DNA of 64,000 nt from Bradyrhizobium japonicum USDA 6 (lineage in GTDB: Bacteria; Pseudomonadota; Alphaproteobacteria; Rhizobiales; Xanthobacteraceae): contig NC_017249.1 of the NCBI RefSeq assembly GCF_000284375.1, positions 1,364,001 through 1,428,000 on the forward strand. The letters are read 5' to 3'. The position numbers were made by a program, and so were the translations under genes. This document shows positions 16,877 to 25,010 of this stretch, piece after piece. Below the pieces are notes generated by a model, which had not been told where the DNA came from, searched no databases, and saw only the letters and a list, made by a program, of their open reading frames with translations. Within the stretch, counting starts at the first letter, position 1; every line of letters begins with the position of its first letter.

Positions 16877-17098
16877 ATGTCCCAAATCCAGTCCAACGCC
16901 TACATCATCGAAATCCAGGACCGCGCCGCCGGCATCATCACAAGAGATGTGCGCGGCTTCCGCTTCTTCTCCTCCGAGCGCCTGTTCGACAGCCTCGAAG
17001 GCCGCCAGTTCCGCTCGGCGCGCGACGCCGAACGAGCCGCACGTGCGGTGCTTTCGGAACGGAGCCGCCGCGCCAATTCCTCACGCTTCGCAAACTGA
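16877..17098 (+). CDS. Small conserved-looking hypothetical protein (73 aa)
   Basis: A 73-residue protein with a balanced composition, a central hydrophobic/aromatic stretch (GFRFFSSERLFDSLEG) and a basic Arg/Ala-rich tail. It lies 22 bp upstream of the sulfonate-type binding protein gene on the same strand, so it is probably co-transcribed. I cannot assign a domain. Codon use resembles that of its neighbours, which supports a real gene rather than chance. Confidence 0.6.
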   Translation: MSQIQSNAYIIEIQDRAAGIITRDVRGFRFFSSERLFDSLEGRQFRSARDAERAARAVLSERSRRANSSRFAN

Positions 17099-17120
17099 AC
17101 CTGACGCAAAGGACCGCAAC

Positions 17121-18074
17121 ATGATTGCACGACGACATATCCTGACCGCAGCGCTTCTCCTTGCAACCGCCCTGGCCGCACCAGCACGCGCCGAGGACAA
17201 GCCGGCGGAAATCCGCATCGGTACCCAGAAGGGCGGCTTCTTCCCGGCGGTACGCCAGCGTCAAACGCTCGAAAACGCCTTCAGGCCGCTCGGTATCGAG
17301 GTCAAATGGATCGACTTCCAGTTCGGTCCGCCGCTGCTTGAGGCCATCAACGTCGGCAGCGTCGATTTCGGCTTCGTCGGCGACACGCCGCCGATCTTCG
17401 CGCAAGCCGGCGGCGCAAAAATCAAATATGTCGCGGCGGTGAAGTCCGAGGGCGATAACCAGGCGATCATCGTGCCGAAGAATTCAGCCATCAAGACGCT
17501 GGCTGATCTCAAAGGCAAGCGCGTCGCCTTCGGCAAGGGATCGAGCGCGCACAATCTCCTGGTCGCCTCGCTCGAAAAGGCCGGCCTGTCCTGGTCCGAC
17601 ATCACGCCCGCGCCGCTCGCGCCGGCCGATGCGACGGCGGCCTTCGTGAAGGGGTCGGTCGACGCCTGGTCGATCTGGGATCCCTATCTCGCGCTCGCCG
17701 AATTGAAGGAGAACGCCCGCGTTCTCGTCTTCGACAAGGACGTGCACAAGCCCAACGCCTACTACATCGCCAACACCGACTTCGTCGAGAAATATCCGTC
17801 GCTGGTCGCGAAGCTCAACACGACCTTCGCCTCCGAAGGCAAGTGGGCAGAGCAGCATCACGAGGAGGTCGCAAAGGCGCAGGCCGAGGCGACCGGCGTC
17901 GACATTGAAGCTGTCGGGCGCTTCGTCAACCGCTCCGTCTACAGCGTGGTGCCGCTCGACGCCGAGGTGATCAGGACGCAGCAGGCCGTCGCCGACCGTT
18001 TTGCAAAGCTCGGCCTGATCCCGAAGCCGGTCAATGTCTCCGATATCGTCTGGAAGTGGACGCCGGGGTCCTGA
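17121..18074 (+). CDS. Aliphatic sulfonate ABC transporter substrate-binding protein (SsuA-like)
   Basis: A 317-residue periplasmic protein. The signal peptide is MIARRHILTAALLLATALA with an ARA cleavage site near residue 23. The body has SsuA-type landmarks: IRIGTQKGGFFPAVRQR, WIDFQFGPPLLEAINVGSVDFG and DAWSIWDPYLA (each near the ligand cleft in this family). The start at 17121 is chosen because the signal peptide begins there; the frame is open further upstream. No permease or ATPase gene lies next to it, so it must use a transporter encoded elsewhere. Taurine or alkanesulfonates are likely ligands. Confidence 0.88.
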   Translation: MIARRHILTAALLLATALAAPARAEDKPAEIRIGTQKGGFFPAVRQRQTLENAFRPLGIEVKWIDFQFGPPLLEAINVGSVDFGFVGDTPPIFAQAGGAKIKYVAAVKSEGDNQAIIVPKNSAIKTLADLKGKRVAFGKGSSAHNLLVASLEKAGLSWSDITPAPLAPADATAAFVKGSVDAWSIWDPYLALAELKENARVLVFDKDVHKPNAYYIANTDFVEKYPSLVAKLNTTFASEGKWAEQHHEEVAKAQAEATGVDIEAVGRFVNRSVYSVVPLDAEVIRTQQAVADRFAKLGLIPKPVNVSDIVWKWTPGS

Positions 18075-18080
18075 GCGGGC

Positions 18081-18863
18081 TCAGCCCCTCAACGCCGCCA
18101 GCAATTCATCCGGGCGCTCGGCCATGATCATGTGGCCGGCGCCCGGCACCACGACGGTTTTGGCATGCGGGATCGCCGCGGCGAGCGCCTTGCCCGCCTT
18201 CGCCGGCGTCATCATGTCGCGTTCGCCGAGGATGAGCGTCGTCGGCACTTTCACGCTCGCAGCAGCAGTCAGCGCATTCGCATAAGAATTGCAGGCCGAC
18301 AGATCCCTGAACAGCACGCCGGGCTCGCAAGACTTCAGCACCGCCTGCGCGCCGCCATGCATCCACAGGCCCGGCGCAAGGCTGCCGCCGAGTTCGGCGT
18401 TGAAGCCAAGGCCCCAGATCGACACCATGTCGTTGGCATCCTGCGAGTTGGCTTCGGCCGCTTTGAGCAGATCCGGGCCGACTGTCATGGTCGCGGCGGT
18501 GCCGATCAGGCTCAGCGCGGACACCTTGTCGGGATGGCGCGCCGCCGTCTCCAACGAAATCAGCGATCCCATGGAATGGCCGATCAGGTGCGCCTTCGCA
18601 ACGCCGGCGGCGGCGAGCAATGCCGCCGTCCAGTCCGCCATCTCGGCGATGGTCGACAGCGATGGTCCGGCCGAGCGGCCGTGGCCGGGCAGGTCGGGCG
18701 CCAGCACGCCAAAACCGTGATGCGCGAACCAGCGCGTATGCAGCGCCCAGGTCGAGTGATCGAAGCCGGCGCCGTGGATGAAGACGACGGCGGGCAAGGA
18801 CTTGTCGAACTCGCGGCCGCCGTTTGCGGCAAACACCTCGGCGCCGTTGACAGTGAGCTTCAT
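18081..18863 (-). CDS. Alpha/beta hydrolase
   Basis: A 260-residue alpha/beta hydrolase. The nucleophile elbow GHSMGS, an oxyanion region FIHGAGFDHSTW near the N-terminus, the acid region TLILGERDMMTP and the C-terminal His in VVPGAGHMI are all visible. The start at 18863 gives the usual family N-terminus and lies 4 bp after the metY stop, so the two are one operon. Substrate is unknown; linkage to metY suggests hydrolysis of a small ester or a step in O-acyl amino acid metabolism, which is speculative. Confidence 0.85.
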   Translation of the reverse strand: MKLTVNGAEVFAANGGREFDKSLPAVVFIHGAGFDHSTWALHTRWFAHHGFGVLAPDLPGHGRSAGPSLSTIAEMADWTAALLAAAGVAKAHLIGHSMGSLISLETAARHPDKVSALSLIGTAATMTVGPDLLKAAEANSQDANDMVSIWGLGFNAELGGSLAPGLWMHGGAQAVLKSCEPGVLFRDLSACNSYANALTAAASVKVPTTLILGERDMMTPAKAGKALAAAIPHAKTVVVPGAGHMIMAERPDELLAALRG

Positions 18864-18867
18864 GGTG

Positions 18868-20163
18868 TCAGACCTTTTGCGAGATGCGCAGCGCCTGCGC
18901 AAGATCGTCGATGATGTCGCTTGCCGTCTCGATGCCGACCGACAGCCGCACCAGTTCCTCGCCGATGCCGGCGGCCTTGAGCTGCTCGGCGTCCATCTGC
19001 TGGTGCGTGGTCGAGGCCGGGTGGATCACCAGTGTCTTGGCGTCGCCGACATTGGCGAGATGGCTGATCATGCGCAGCGATTCGATGAATTTTCGGCCGG
19101 CGGGTCGCCCGCCCTTGATGCCGAAGGAGACGATCGAGCCGGCGCCGCGCGGCAGCAATTGCTTTGCAAGCTGGTAGTCCGTGTGGTCCTCCAGTGAGGG
19201 ATGCAGGACCCAATCGACGGCCTTGTTCGACTTCAGCGCCTCCAGAATCAGATGTGTGTTCTGCATATGCCGGTCCATGCGCACGCCGAGCGTCTCGACG
19301 CCCTGCAAGAGCTGGAACGCGTTGGTCGGGGACAGGCAGGCGCCGAAATCGCGCAGGCCTTCGGTGCGCGCGCGCATGATGAAGGCGCTCGTGCCGAACT
19401 GTTCGTCGAAGACGATGCCGTGATAACCGCCATACGGCTCGGTCAGCACGCCGAACTTCCCGGAGCCGCGCCAGTCGAACCGGCCGCCGTCGACGATGGC
19501 GCCGCCGATCGCGATGCCGTGGCCGCCGATCCATTTGGTCGCCGAATGCATGACGATGTCGGCACCAAGCTCGATGGGGCGGCTGAGATAGGGCGTGGCA
19601 AAGGTGTTGTCGATCAGCAGCGGAATCTTTGCCTCATGCGCGATTCCCGCGACCTTCGGGATATCAAGCACCTCGAGCCCGGGATTGCCGATGGTCTCGC
19701 CGATCATGAGCCTGGTGTTCGGCTTGATCGCCGCGCGGAACGCGTCGAGGTCGCGCGGCTTGACGAAGGTCGTGGTGATGCCGAAGCGCGGCAGCGTGTG
19801 CGCCAGCAAATTGATGGTGCCGCCATAGAGCGAGCTCGACGCCACGATATGGTCGCCGGCATTCAAGAGCGTCGCGATGGCCAGATGCAGCGCGGCCATG
19901 CCGCTCGCGGTGCAGATCGCGCCTACGCCGCCTTCGAGCGCCGCGAGCCGCTCTTCCAGCACACCGGTGGTCGGATTGGAGATGCGCGTATAGATGTGGC
20001 CGGCGCGCTCCAGATTGAACAGCGCGGCGGCGTGGTCGGAATCCTGGAACACGTAGGACGTGGTCTGGTAGATCGGCACCGCGCGGGCGCCGGTCGCGGG
20101 ATCCGGATGCTGGCCCGCATGCAGGCTCAGGGTCTCGAAGGCAGGCGGTTTCGGCGCGGGCAT
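18868..20163 (-). CDS. metY: O-acetylhomoserine (thiol)-lyase / sulfhydrylase MetY
   Basis: A 431-residue PLP enzyme of the Cys/Met metabolism family. The Schiff-base lysine is K210 in HSATKWIGGHG, and the N-terminal QTTSYVF, TRISNPT and SGMAALH motifs fit O-acetylhomoserine aminocarboxypropyltransferase. Length (about 430) matches MetY rather than the shorter MetB/MetC group. It makes homocysteine from O-acetylhomoserine and sulfide in the cytoplasm. The gene lies upstream of an alpha/beta hydrolase gene in one operon. I saw no SAM-II riboswitch-like sequence in its leader. Confidence 0.92.
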   Translation of the reverse strand: MPAPKPPAFETLSLHAGQHPDPATGARAVPIYQTTSYVFQDSDHAAALFNLERAGHIYTRISNPTTGVLEERLAALEGGVGAICTASGMAALHLAIATLLNAGDHIVASSSLYGGTINLLAHTLPRFGITTTFVKPRDLDAFRAAIKPNTRLMIGETIGNPGLEVLDIPKVAGIAHEAKIPLLIDNTFATPYLSRPIELGADIVMHSATKWIGGHGIAIGGAIVDGGRFDWRGSGKFGVLTEPYGGYHGIVFDEQFGTSAFIMRARTEGLRDFGACLSPTNAFQLLQGVETLGVRMDRHMQNTHLILEALKSNKAVDWVLHPSLEDHTDYQLAKQLLPRGAGSIVSFGIKGGRPAGRKFIESLRMISHLANVGDAKTLVIHPASTTHQQMDAEQLKAAGIGEELVRLSVGIETASDIIDDLAQALRISQKV

Positions 20164-20246
20164 GCGTGGCCTCGTTGGTCGGTCGGCGGAGGCGGCTCTT
20201 GTGCCACAAAATGATGCGGCACGTCAGCCATTGACAGTGCGGCGTG

Positions 20247-20313
20247 ACGGCTCGCAGCGGGAAGTGTGATGCGAGCCGTAGCCCGCAGCGTCAGTCGCCC
20301 CGTTCTTACGGGG
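20247..20313. terminator. Two hairpins between metY and the iclR gene
   Basis: ACGGCTCGC (20247-20255) pairs perfectly with GCGAGCCGT (20271-20279), and CCCCGT (20298-20303) pairs with ACGGGG (20308-20313). They lie downstream of the leftward iclR-type gene and upstream of metY. The short hairpin nearest the stop may end the regulator transcript; no strong T-run is seen. Confidence 0.4.
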
Positions 20314-20337
20314 AGAGGTGAAGCGGAGCCGTCAGCG

Positions 20338-21147
20338 CTATCCAACGTTACCCCGGATCGCCTGCTCGATGATCCGCGCCTCCCGCAGCAAAATCTCCGC
20401 CACCTCGTGCTCGCGACGCGGGCCGAGCCTCGTCCGAACGGCGGAGACGGTGATCGCCGCGGCTGGCTGTCCGTCCGGGGTCTTGATCCAGGTGGAGATC
20501 GACTTCGTACCCTGCACGAGGCCGATCTCCCTCATGCCGTACCCCAGCCGTCTCGCGGCGGTGACCTGGCCGAGCACCGACGCGACGTCGGTCCGGTAGG
20601 CCTCGAATCGCTTCTCGTTGGCCACGACGATTTTTCGCGCGTCCTGCGCCGGCATCGCGGCGAGGATGGCGACGCCTGCGCTAGAGACGCCGAGCGGCCG
20701 GCGCGCACCGACCTCGATCGACAGCACCTGGATCGGATAGATTCCGATCCTGCGATCGACGCACAGCGTGTCGTTGCCGGTCCGCACCGTCAGGAACAGG
20801 GTGTCGCCAATCTCGGTGGAGGCACGCCGCAGCGACGGATTTGCCGCGACCAGCAGCCGCGACGGCCGCGGGCGAGCAAGGGCGAGCTCCGGCACCTGCT
20901 TGCCGATCGCGTAACGGCCGGTTCGCTCGTAACGTTCGACGATGCCTTCCTCGATCAGCACGTGGACGATGCGATGCACGGTCGGGCGGGTGAGACCGGT
21001 CGCGCGCACGACCTCGGCCAGCGGCACGCCGTCCTCGCGGCCTGCGGCAAGAATACGCAGCACCGCGAGCGCGCGCCGGATCGCCTGGGCGCCCTGTCGC
21101 GGCTCTGCCGTTCCGCGGGCGGATCTTGCGGCGTTTGTCTTGTCCAT
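20338..21147 (-). CDS. IclR-family transcriptional regulator
   Basis: A 269-residue regulator with an N-terminal winged helix-turn-helix (AIRRALAVLRILAAGREDGVPLAEV and LTRPTVHRIVHVLIEEGIVER, described in parts) and a C-terminal IclR effector domain (GVSSAGVAILAAMPAQ; LGYGMREIGLVQG). IclR proteins control aromatic and other acid catabolism and often autoregulate. It diverges from the Bug/TctC-led catabolic operon, and a perfect 9-3-9 palindrome covers its start codon. It probably senses a pathway intermediate. Confidence 0.9.
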   Translation of the reverse strand: MDKTNAARSARGTAEPRQGAQAIRRALAVLRILAAGREDGVPLAEVVRATGLTRPTVHRIVHVLIEEGIVERYERTGRYAIGKQVPELALARPRPSRLLVAANPSLRRASTEIGDTLFLTVRTGNDTLCVDRRIGIYPIQVLSIEVGARRPLGVSSAGVAILAAMPAQDARKIVVANEKRFEAYRTDVASVLGQVTAARRLGYGMREIGLVQGTKSISTWIKTPDGQPAAAITVSAVRTRLGPRREHEVAEILLREARIIEQAIRGNVG

Positions 21148-21159
21148 ATTATGGACAAG
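21139..21159. promoter_or_regulatory. 9-3-9 palindrome over the iclR start codon, probable operator
   Basis: CTTGTCCAT (21139-21147) and ATGGACAAG (21151-21159) are perfect inverted copies around ATT. The left arm contains the start codon of the iclR-type gene. Such a position fits autorepression and control of the divergent operon starting at 21277. Confidence 0.65.
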
Positions 21160-21276
21160 AACGCCACAATTCTCTCGACAGGTAAAGCGCTCATCTGGAG
21201 ATTGCGCCGCGATCGAGCGCCATGCGCGACGTCACGGCACTCGATATGGAATTGGAAGCGCCGCCGGGAGGTTAAC

Positions 21277-22236
21277 ATGAGATTAATCTGGATCGCCATA
21301 GCTGCCGCAGCCGTGATGCTGGCGGGACCCGCATCGGGCCAGCCGGCGCGCAGCGTCAAGCTGATCGTGCCCTATCCGGCCGGCGGCAATGTCGACAGCG
21401 CCGCGCGCATCGTCGCCGACAAGCTCCAGGAAAAGCTCGGCCAGCCCTTCATCATCGAGAACAAGGCCGGCGCCGGCGGCATGATCGCGGGTGAAGCCTT
21501 CGCGAAATCGGCGCCCGACGGTTACACGCTGTTCGTCGGCGCCAACGGCCCGGTGCTGTTCGCGACCGAGATCAACAAGCGCGAAGCCTATAGCTGGAAG
21601 AAGGATTTTCTTCCGATCTCGACGATCTCGATGACGCCGCTGGTTCTCGAAGTGCACCCGTCCGTGCAGGCCACGACGTTCAAGGAATTCATCGAGCTCG
21701 CCAAGCGCGAGCCCGGCAAGCTGACGATGGCCTCGCCCGGCCCCGGCACAACCAACCATCTGCTCAGCGAGCTGATGCAGTCGAGCCTCGACCTGCAATG
21801 GGTCACCGCGCATTACCGCGGCAATGCGCCGGCGATCAACGATCTCCTGGGCGGCCAGGTGCAGTTCGCATTCGACCAGCTCACGGTCAGCCTCCAGCAC
21901 ATCAAGGCTGGCCTGTTCCGCGCGCTCGCCGTCACCAGCCCGCATCGCCTGAAGTCGCTGCCTGATGTTCCGACCTTTGCCGAGCTCGGCTACAAGGACT
22001 TCGACGGCCAGACCTTTACAGGCCTGTTCGCGCCCGCCGGCACGCCGGCGCCGATCGTCGACAAGCTGCATGAGACGCTGGTTGCGATCCTGAAAGATCC
22101 GGGTGTGATCGACAAGTTCGAAAAGCTTGGCGGCGAATCCACCCCGATGACGCCGGCCGAGTTCAAGGCCTATCTCGAGCGCGAGGACGCCAAGTGGATT
22201 CCGGTCGTGCGCAAGGCCAACATCAAGGCTGACTGA
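21277..22236 (+). CDS. Bug/TctC-family periplasmic substrate-binding protein
   Basis: A 319-residue solute-binding protein of the tripartite tricarboxylate transporter family. The signal peptide is MRLIWIAIAAAAVMLAG with cleavage after about residue 22. Family landmarks are VPYPAGGNVDSAARIVADKL, NKAGAGGMIAGE, YRGNAPAINDLLGGQVQFAFD and FAPAGTPAPIVDKL. The ATG at 21277 is used because the signal peptide begins there. Bug proteins bind carboxylated or aromatic metabolites. No TctA/TctB membrane genes are nearby. It is first in a catabolic operon, so its ligand is probably the operon's substrate. Confidence 0.9.
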   Translation: MRLIWIAIAAAAVMLAGPASGQPARSVKLIVPYPAGGNVDSAARIVADKLQEKLGQPFIIENKAGAGGMIAGEAFAKSAPDGYTLFVGANGPVLFATEINKREAYSWKKDFLPISTISMTPLVLEVHPSVQATTFKEFIELAKREPGKLTMASPGPGTTNHLLSELMQSSLDLQWVTAHYRGNAPAINDLLGGQVQFAFDQLTVSLQHIKAGLFRALAVTSPHRLKSLPDVPTFAELGYKDFDGQTFTGLFAPAGTPAPIVDKLHETLVAILKDPGVIDKFEKLGGESTPMTPAEFKAYLEREDAKWIPVVRKANIKAD

Positions 22237-22239
22237 TCG

Positions 22240-22857
22240 ATGCGGATCGACCCCACCGAGCTCGGCGCGGAGCGCATCTACCGGCTGATGACCGGCATCG
22301 TGGTGCCGCGCCCGATCGCGTGGGTCACGAGCCTGTCGCGCTCCGGCGTGCTCAACCTTGCGCCGTTCAGCGCCTTCACCTTCGTCTCGCAGAAGCCGCC
22401 GATGCTCGCCATCAGCGTCGGGCGCAAGGGCGCCGATTACAAGGACACCGCGCACAACATCCTCGACACCGAGGAATATGTCATCCACATCGCCGACACT
22501 CCGTTGATGAGCGCAGTGCATGACAGCTCGGTCGAGCATCCGCCTGAAATCAGCGAGGTCGAGCATCTCGGGCTGGAGACGCTGCCCTGCGAGCGGATCA
22601 AGGTGCCGCGGCTCGCGGCGGCACCTGTCGCGATGGAGTGCCGCTTCCGGCAGTGCCTCGAATTCGGCGAGGCCCGCAGCCGGCTCATCGTCGGCGAGGT
22701 CGTGATGTTCCACATCCGCGACGGCCTCGTGAACGACGGCAAGGTCGAGACCGCGGCGCTCGACCCGATCGCGCGCATCGGCGGCCCGCGCTACGCCCGT
22801 CTCGGCGAGATCGTGACGCTGAACACCGTCTTCCAGACGCCCAAATCCAAAGACTGA
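22240..22857 (+). CDS. Flavin reductase-like split-barrel protein
   Basis: A 205-residue protein of the flavin reductase (DIM6/NTAB) group. Landmarks are VVPRPIAWVTSLSRSG, NLAPFSAFTFVSQKPPMLAISVG and the later GEVVMFHIRDG. Such proteins bind FMN and can supply reduced flavin to a two-component monooxygenase or act alone as reductases. It starts 3 bp after the binding-protein gene, so it is in the operon. The only monooxygenase candidate nearby is the convergent luciferase-like gene at 25899-26906. Confidence 0.85.
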   Translation: MRIDPTELGAERIYRLMTGIVVPRPIAWVTSLSRSGVLNLAPFSAFTFVSQKPPMLAISVGRKGADYKDTAHNILDTEEYVIHIADTPLMSAVHDSSVEHPPEISEVEHLGLETLPCERIKVPRLAAAPVAMECRFRQCLEFGEARSRLIVGEVVMFHIRDGLVNDGKVETAALDPIARIGGPRYARLGEIVTLNTVFQTPKSKD

Positions 22858-22911
22858 GCGCGCGGCCCATCGCATCGGCCCTTGTGCCTGAAGACCATTG
22901 GAGAACACGAC

Positions 22912-23772
22912 ATGCGACTCGTAAGCTATCTCTTGGACGGAGCGCCGCGCTACGGCGCGGCTGTGGATGGCGGCGTCGTCGATCTGACCAGGCGGATCGG
23001 ACGCGACTTCTCCGACGTGAAAGCGCTGATCGCGGCCAACGCGCTCGCGGACGCGCAGGAAGCGGTGGCTGGACAAAAACCCGACCACGCGCTGGAAAGC
23101 CTCGTCCTGCTTCCGCCGGTGCTGGCGCCGGAAAAGCTCTGGTGCATCGGCGTCAACTACGCCGAACGCAATGCCGAGTATAAAGACAGTTCGGACCTGC
23201 CCAAATATCCCAGCCTGTTCGTGCGCAGCATGTCCTCGATGACGGGCTCCGGCCAGCCGCTGGAGAAGCCCAAGGTTTCGGATCAGTTCGACTACGAAGG
23301 CGAGCTCGTCATCGTGATCGGGCAGGGCGGCCGTCACATCCCGCGCGAACAGGCCTTCGCGCACATCTTCGGCATGACCCTGTGCAACGAGGGTACGATC
23401 CGCGACTGGCTGCGCCATGGCAAGTTCAACGTCACCCAGGGCAAGAATTTCGACCGCTCCGGCAGCATCGGGCCGTGGATCGTCACGTCTGACGAGCTCG
23501 ATCCGCGCGGACCTCATGACATCATCACGCGCGTCAACGGCGAGGTGCGGCAGCAGGACACGACCGAGCGGCTGATGTTCCCGTTCGATTTCCTGATCGC
23601 CTATCTCTCCACCTTCGCCACGCTGAAGCCCGGCGACATGATCGTAACGGGCACGCCGACGGGTGCGGGCGCGCGTTTCGATCCGCCGCGCTGGCTTAGG
23701 GTGGGCGACGTCGTCGAGGTCGAGTCGAGTCGTATCGGCGTTCTGCGCAACACCGTCGCCGCGGAGCAGTAA
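22912..23772 (+). CDS. Fumarylacetoacetate hydrolase family protein
   Basis: A 286-residue FAH-family enzyme. Core features are present: a family lead-in KLWCIGVNYAERN, the metal-binding acidic residues in FDYEGELVIVIG, GMTLCNEGTIRDW, the QGKNFDRSGSIGPW segment and the closing GDMIVTGTPTGAG. Members hydrolyse or isomerise 2-oxo-acid products of aromatic ring cleavage or decarboxylate oxaloacetate. It lies between the flavin reductase and HpaH-like genes. The exact substrate cannot be read from sequence. Confidence 0.88.
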   Translation: MRLVSYLLDGAPRYGAAVDGGVVDLTRRIGRDFSDVKALIAANALADAQEAVAGQKPDHALESLVLLPPVLAPEKLWCIGVNYAERNAEYKDSSDLPKYPSLFVRSMSSMTGSGQPLEKPKVSDQFDYEGELVIVIGQGGRHIPREQAFAHIFGMTLCNEGTIRDWLRHGKFNVTQGKNFDRSGSIGPWIVTSDELDPRGPHDIITRVNGEVRQQDTTERLMFPFDFLIAYLSTFATLKPGDMIVTGTPTGAGARFDPPRWLRVGDVVEVESSRIGVLRNTVAAEQ

Positions 23773-23775
23773 GCC

Positions 23776-24579
23776 ATGCTCGATACCGCCACGATCGAAC
23801 GCCTCGCCGCGCGCCTGGATGAGGCCGAGCGCGGCAAGACGCTGATCCCGATGTTCTCGAAAGAGCATCCCGATTTCGCCATCGAGGATGCCTACGCGAT
23901 TCAGCGCGCCTGGACCAAGCTCCAGCTCGGCCGCGGCCGCGTCATCAAGGGGCACAAGATCGGGCTGACCTCGAAGGCGATGCAGAACGCGGTCGGCATC
24001 TCCGAGCCCGATTACGGCGTGTTGTTCGCCGACATGTTCTATGCCGACGCTACGCCGATCCCGTTCGACCGCTTCCACGCGCCGCGCATCGAGGTCGAGC
24101 TCGCCTTCGTACTGAAGGCGCCGCTCCGCGGACCTGACTGCACCATTTTCGACGTGCTCAACGCCACCGACTACGTCACGCCTGCGCTCGAAATCCTGGA
24201 GACGCGCATGCATCGCGTCGATCCTGAAACGGGCAAGACGCGGAAGGTGATGGACACGATCTCGGACAACGCGGCGAACGCCGCGCTGGTGCTCGGCGGC
24301 CGGCCGTTCCGCCCGATGGATGCGGATTTGCGCTGGATCGGCGCGCTGCTGTTCCGCAACGGTGAGGTCGAGGAGACCGGGCTTGCGGCCGGCGTGCTCA
24401 ACCATCCCGCCAACGGCATCGCCTGGCTCGCCAATCGCCTTGCGCCGCATGAAGAACATCTCGCGGCCGGCGAGGTGGTGCTGGCGGGATCGTTCACCCG
24501 TCCCGTCGACATCCGCCGCGGTGACACCTTTCACGCCGATTATGGCGCGTTCGGCTCGGTGTCGTGCCAATTCGTCTGA
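23776..24579 (+). CDS. 2-oxo-hept-4-ene-1,7-dioate hydratase-like enzyme
   Basis: A 267-residue hydratase of the HpaH/MhpD group within the FAH superfamily. Landmarks are [42 protein letters not shown] with metal-binding Glu residues and the C-terminal [15 protein letters not shown]. The pathway member HpaH hydrates 2-oxo-hept-4-ene-1,7-dioate in homoprotocatechuate catabolism. It starts 3 bp after the FAH gene. Presence of both an FAH-type and an HpaH-type enzyme suggests a meta-cleavage lower pathway. Confidence 0.88.
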   Translation: MLDTATIERLAARLDEAERGKTLIPMFSKEHPDFAIEDAYAIQRAWTKLQLGRGRVIKGHKIGLTSKAMQNAVGISEPDYGVLFADMFYADATPIPFDRFHAPRIEVELAFVLKAPLRGPDCTIFDVLNATDYVTPALEILETRMHRVDPETGKTRKVMDTISDNAANAALVLGGRPFRPMDADLRWIGALLFRNGEVEETGLAAGVLNHPANGIAWLANRLAPHEEHLAAGEVVLAGSFTRPVDIRRGDTFHADYGAFGSVSCQFV

Positions 24580-24604
24580 ACCAACACATAAGAGGGAGCA
24601 CATC

Positions 24605-24997
24605 ATGACGGGTCAAACGCGGCGCAAGAGCATCCACATCGGCGGCTTCAAGCACGCCAACCCGATTCCCAACGCCTGCCGCATCGGCAATCTCGTGATG
24701 TCCGGTGTCATCCTCGGCCGTGATGCGGCCGGCGTCATGCCCGCGAGCCTGGACGCGCAATGCGCCAACATGTTCGCGCATATGAAGGCGACGGTGGAAG
24801 CTGCCGGCGGCACCACGGACGACATCATCAAGATGACGGTGTGGCTGAAGGACCGTACGCAGCGCGGCCCGGTCAATGTCGAGTGGCTGAAGATGTTTCC
24901 GGACGAGCATTCGCGCCCGGCGCGCCACGCGCTGTCGATGGACAACATGGACGGCGGAGCACTGGTGCAGTGCGACTTCACCGCCGTGATCGACTGA
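24605..24997 (+). CDS. RidA/YjgF-family deaminase-like protein
   Basis: A 130-residue RidA-fold protein. Landmarks are RIGNLVMSGVILGRD, the QCANMFAHMKATVEAAGG helix and HSRPARHALSM, whose Arg aligns with the catalytic Arg of imine-hydrolysing RidA proteins. In a catabolic operon it may deaminate a 2-aminomuconate-type or other enamine intermediate, as known RidA-like aminomuconate deaminases do; this is inference from context. It lies 25 bp after the HpaH-like gene. Confidence 0.85.
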   Translation: MTGQTRRKSIHIGGFKHANPIPNACRIGNLVMSGVILGRDAAGVMPASLDAQCANMFAHMKATVEAAGGTTDDIIKMTVWLKDRTQRGPVNVEWLKMFPDEHSRPARHALSMDNMDGGALVQCDFTAVID

Positions 24998-25010
24998 AGG
25001 AGCATTTTGC

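Noticed and set aside
20164..20337. SAM-II riboswitch upstream of metY
   Set aside because: I looked for the conserved pseudoknot core in the minus-strand leader and did not see it; only simple hairpins are present.
21283..24606. Very long minus-strand open frame (1107 codons)
   Set aside because: It runs antisense through the Bug, flavin reductase, FAH, HpaH and RidA genes. Its protein is Arg/Asp/Gly/Ala-rich without family features, as expected from third-position GC bias in the real genes.
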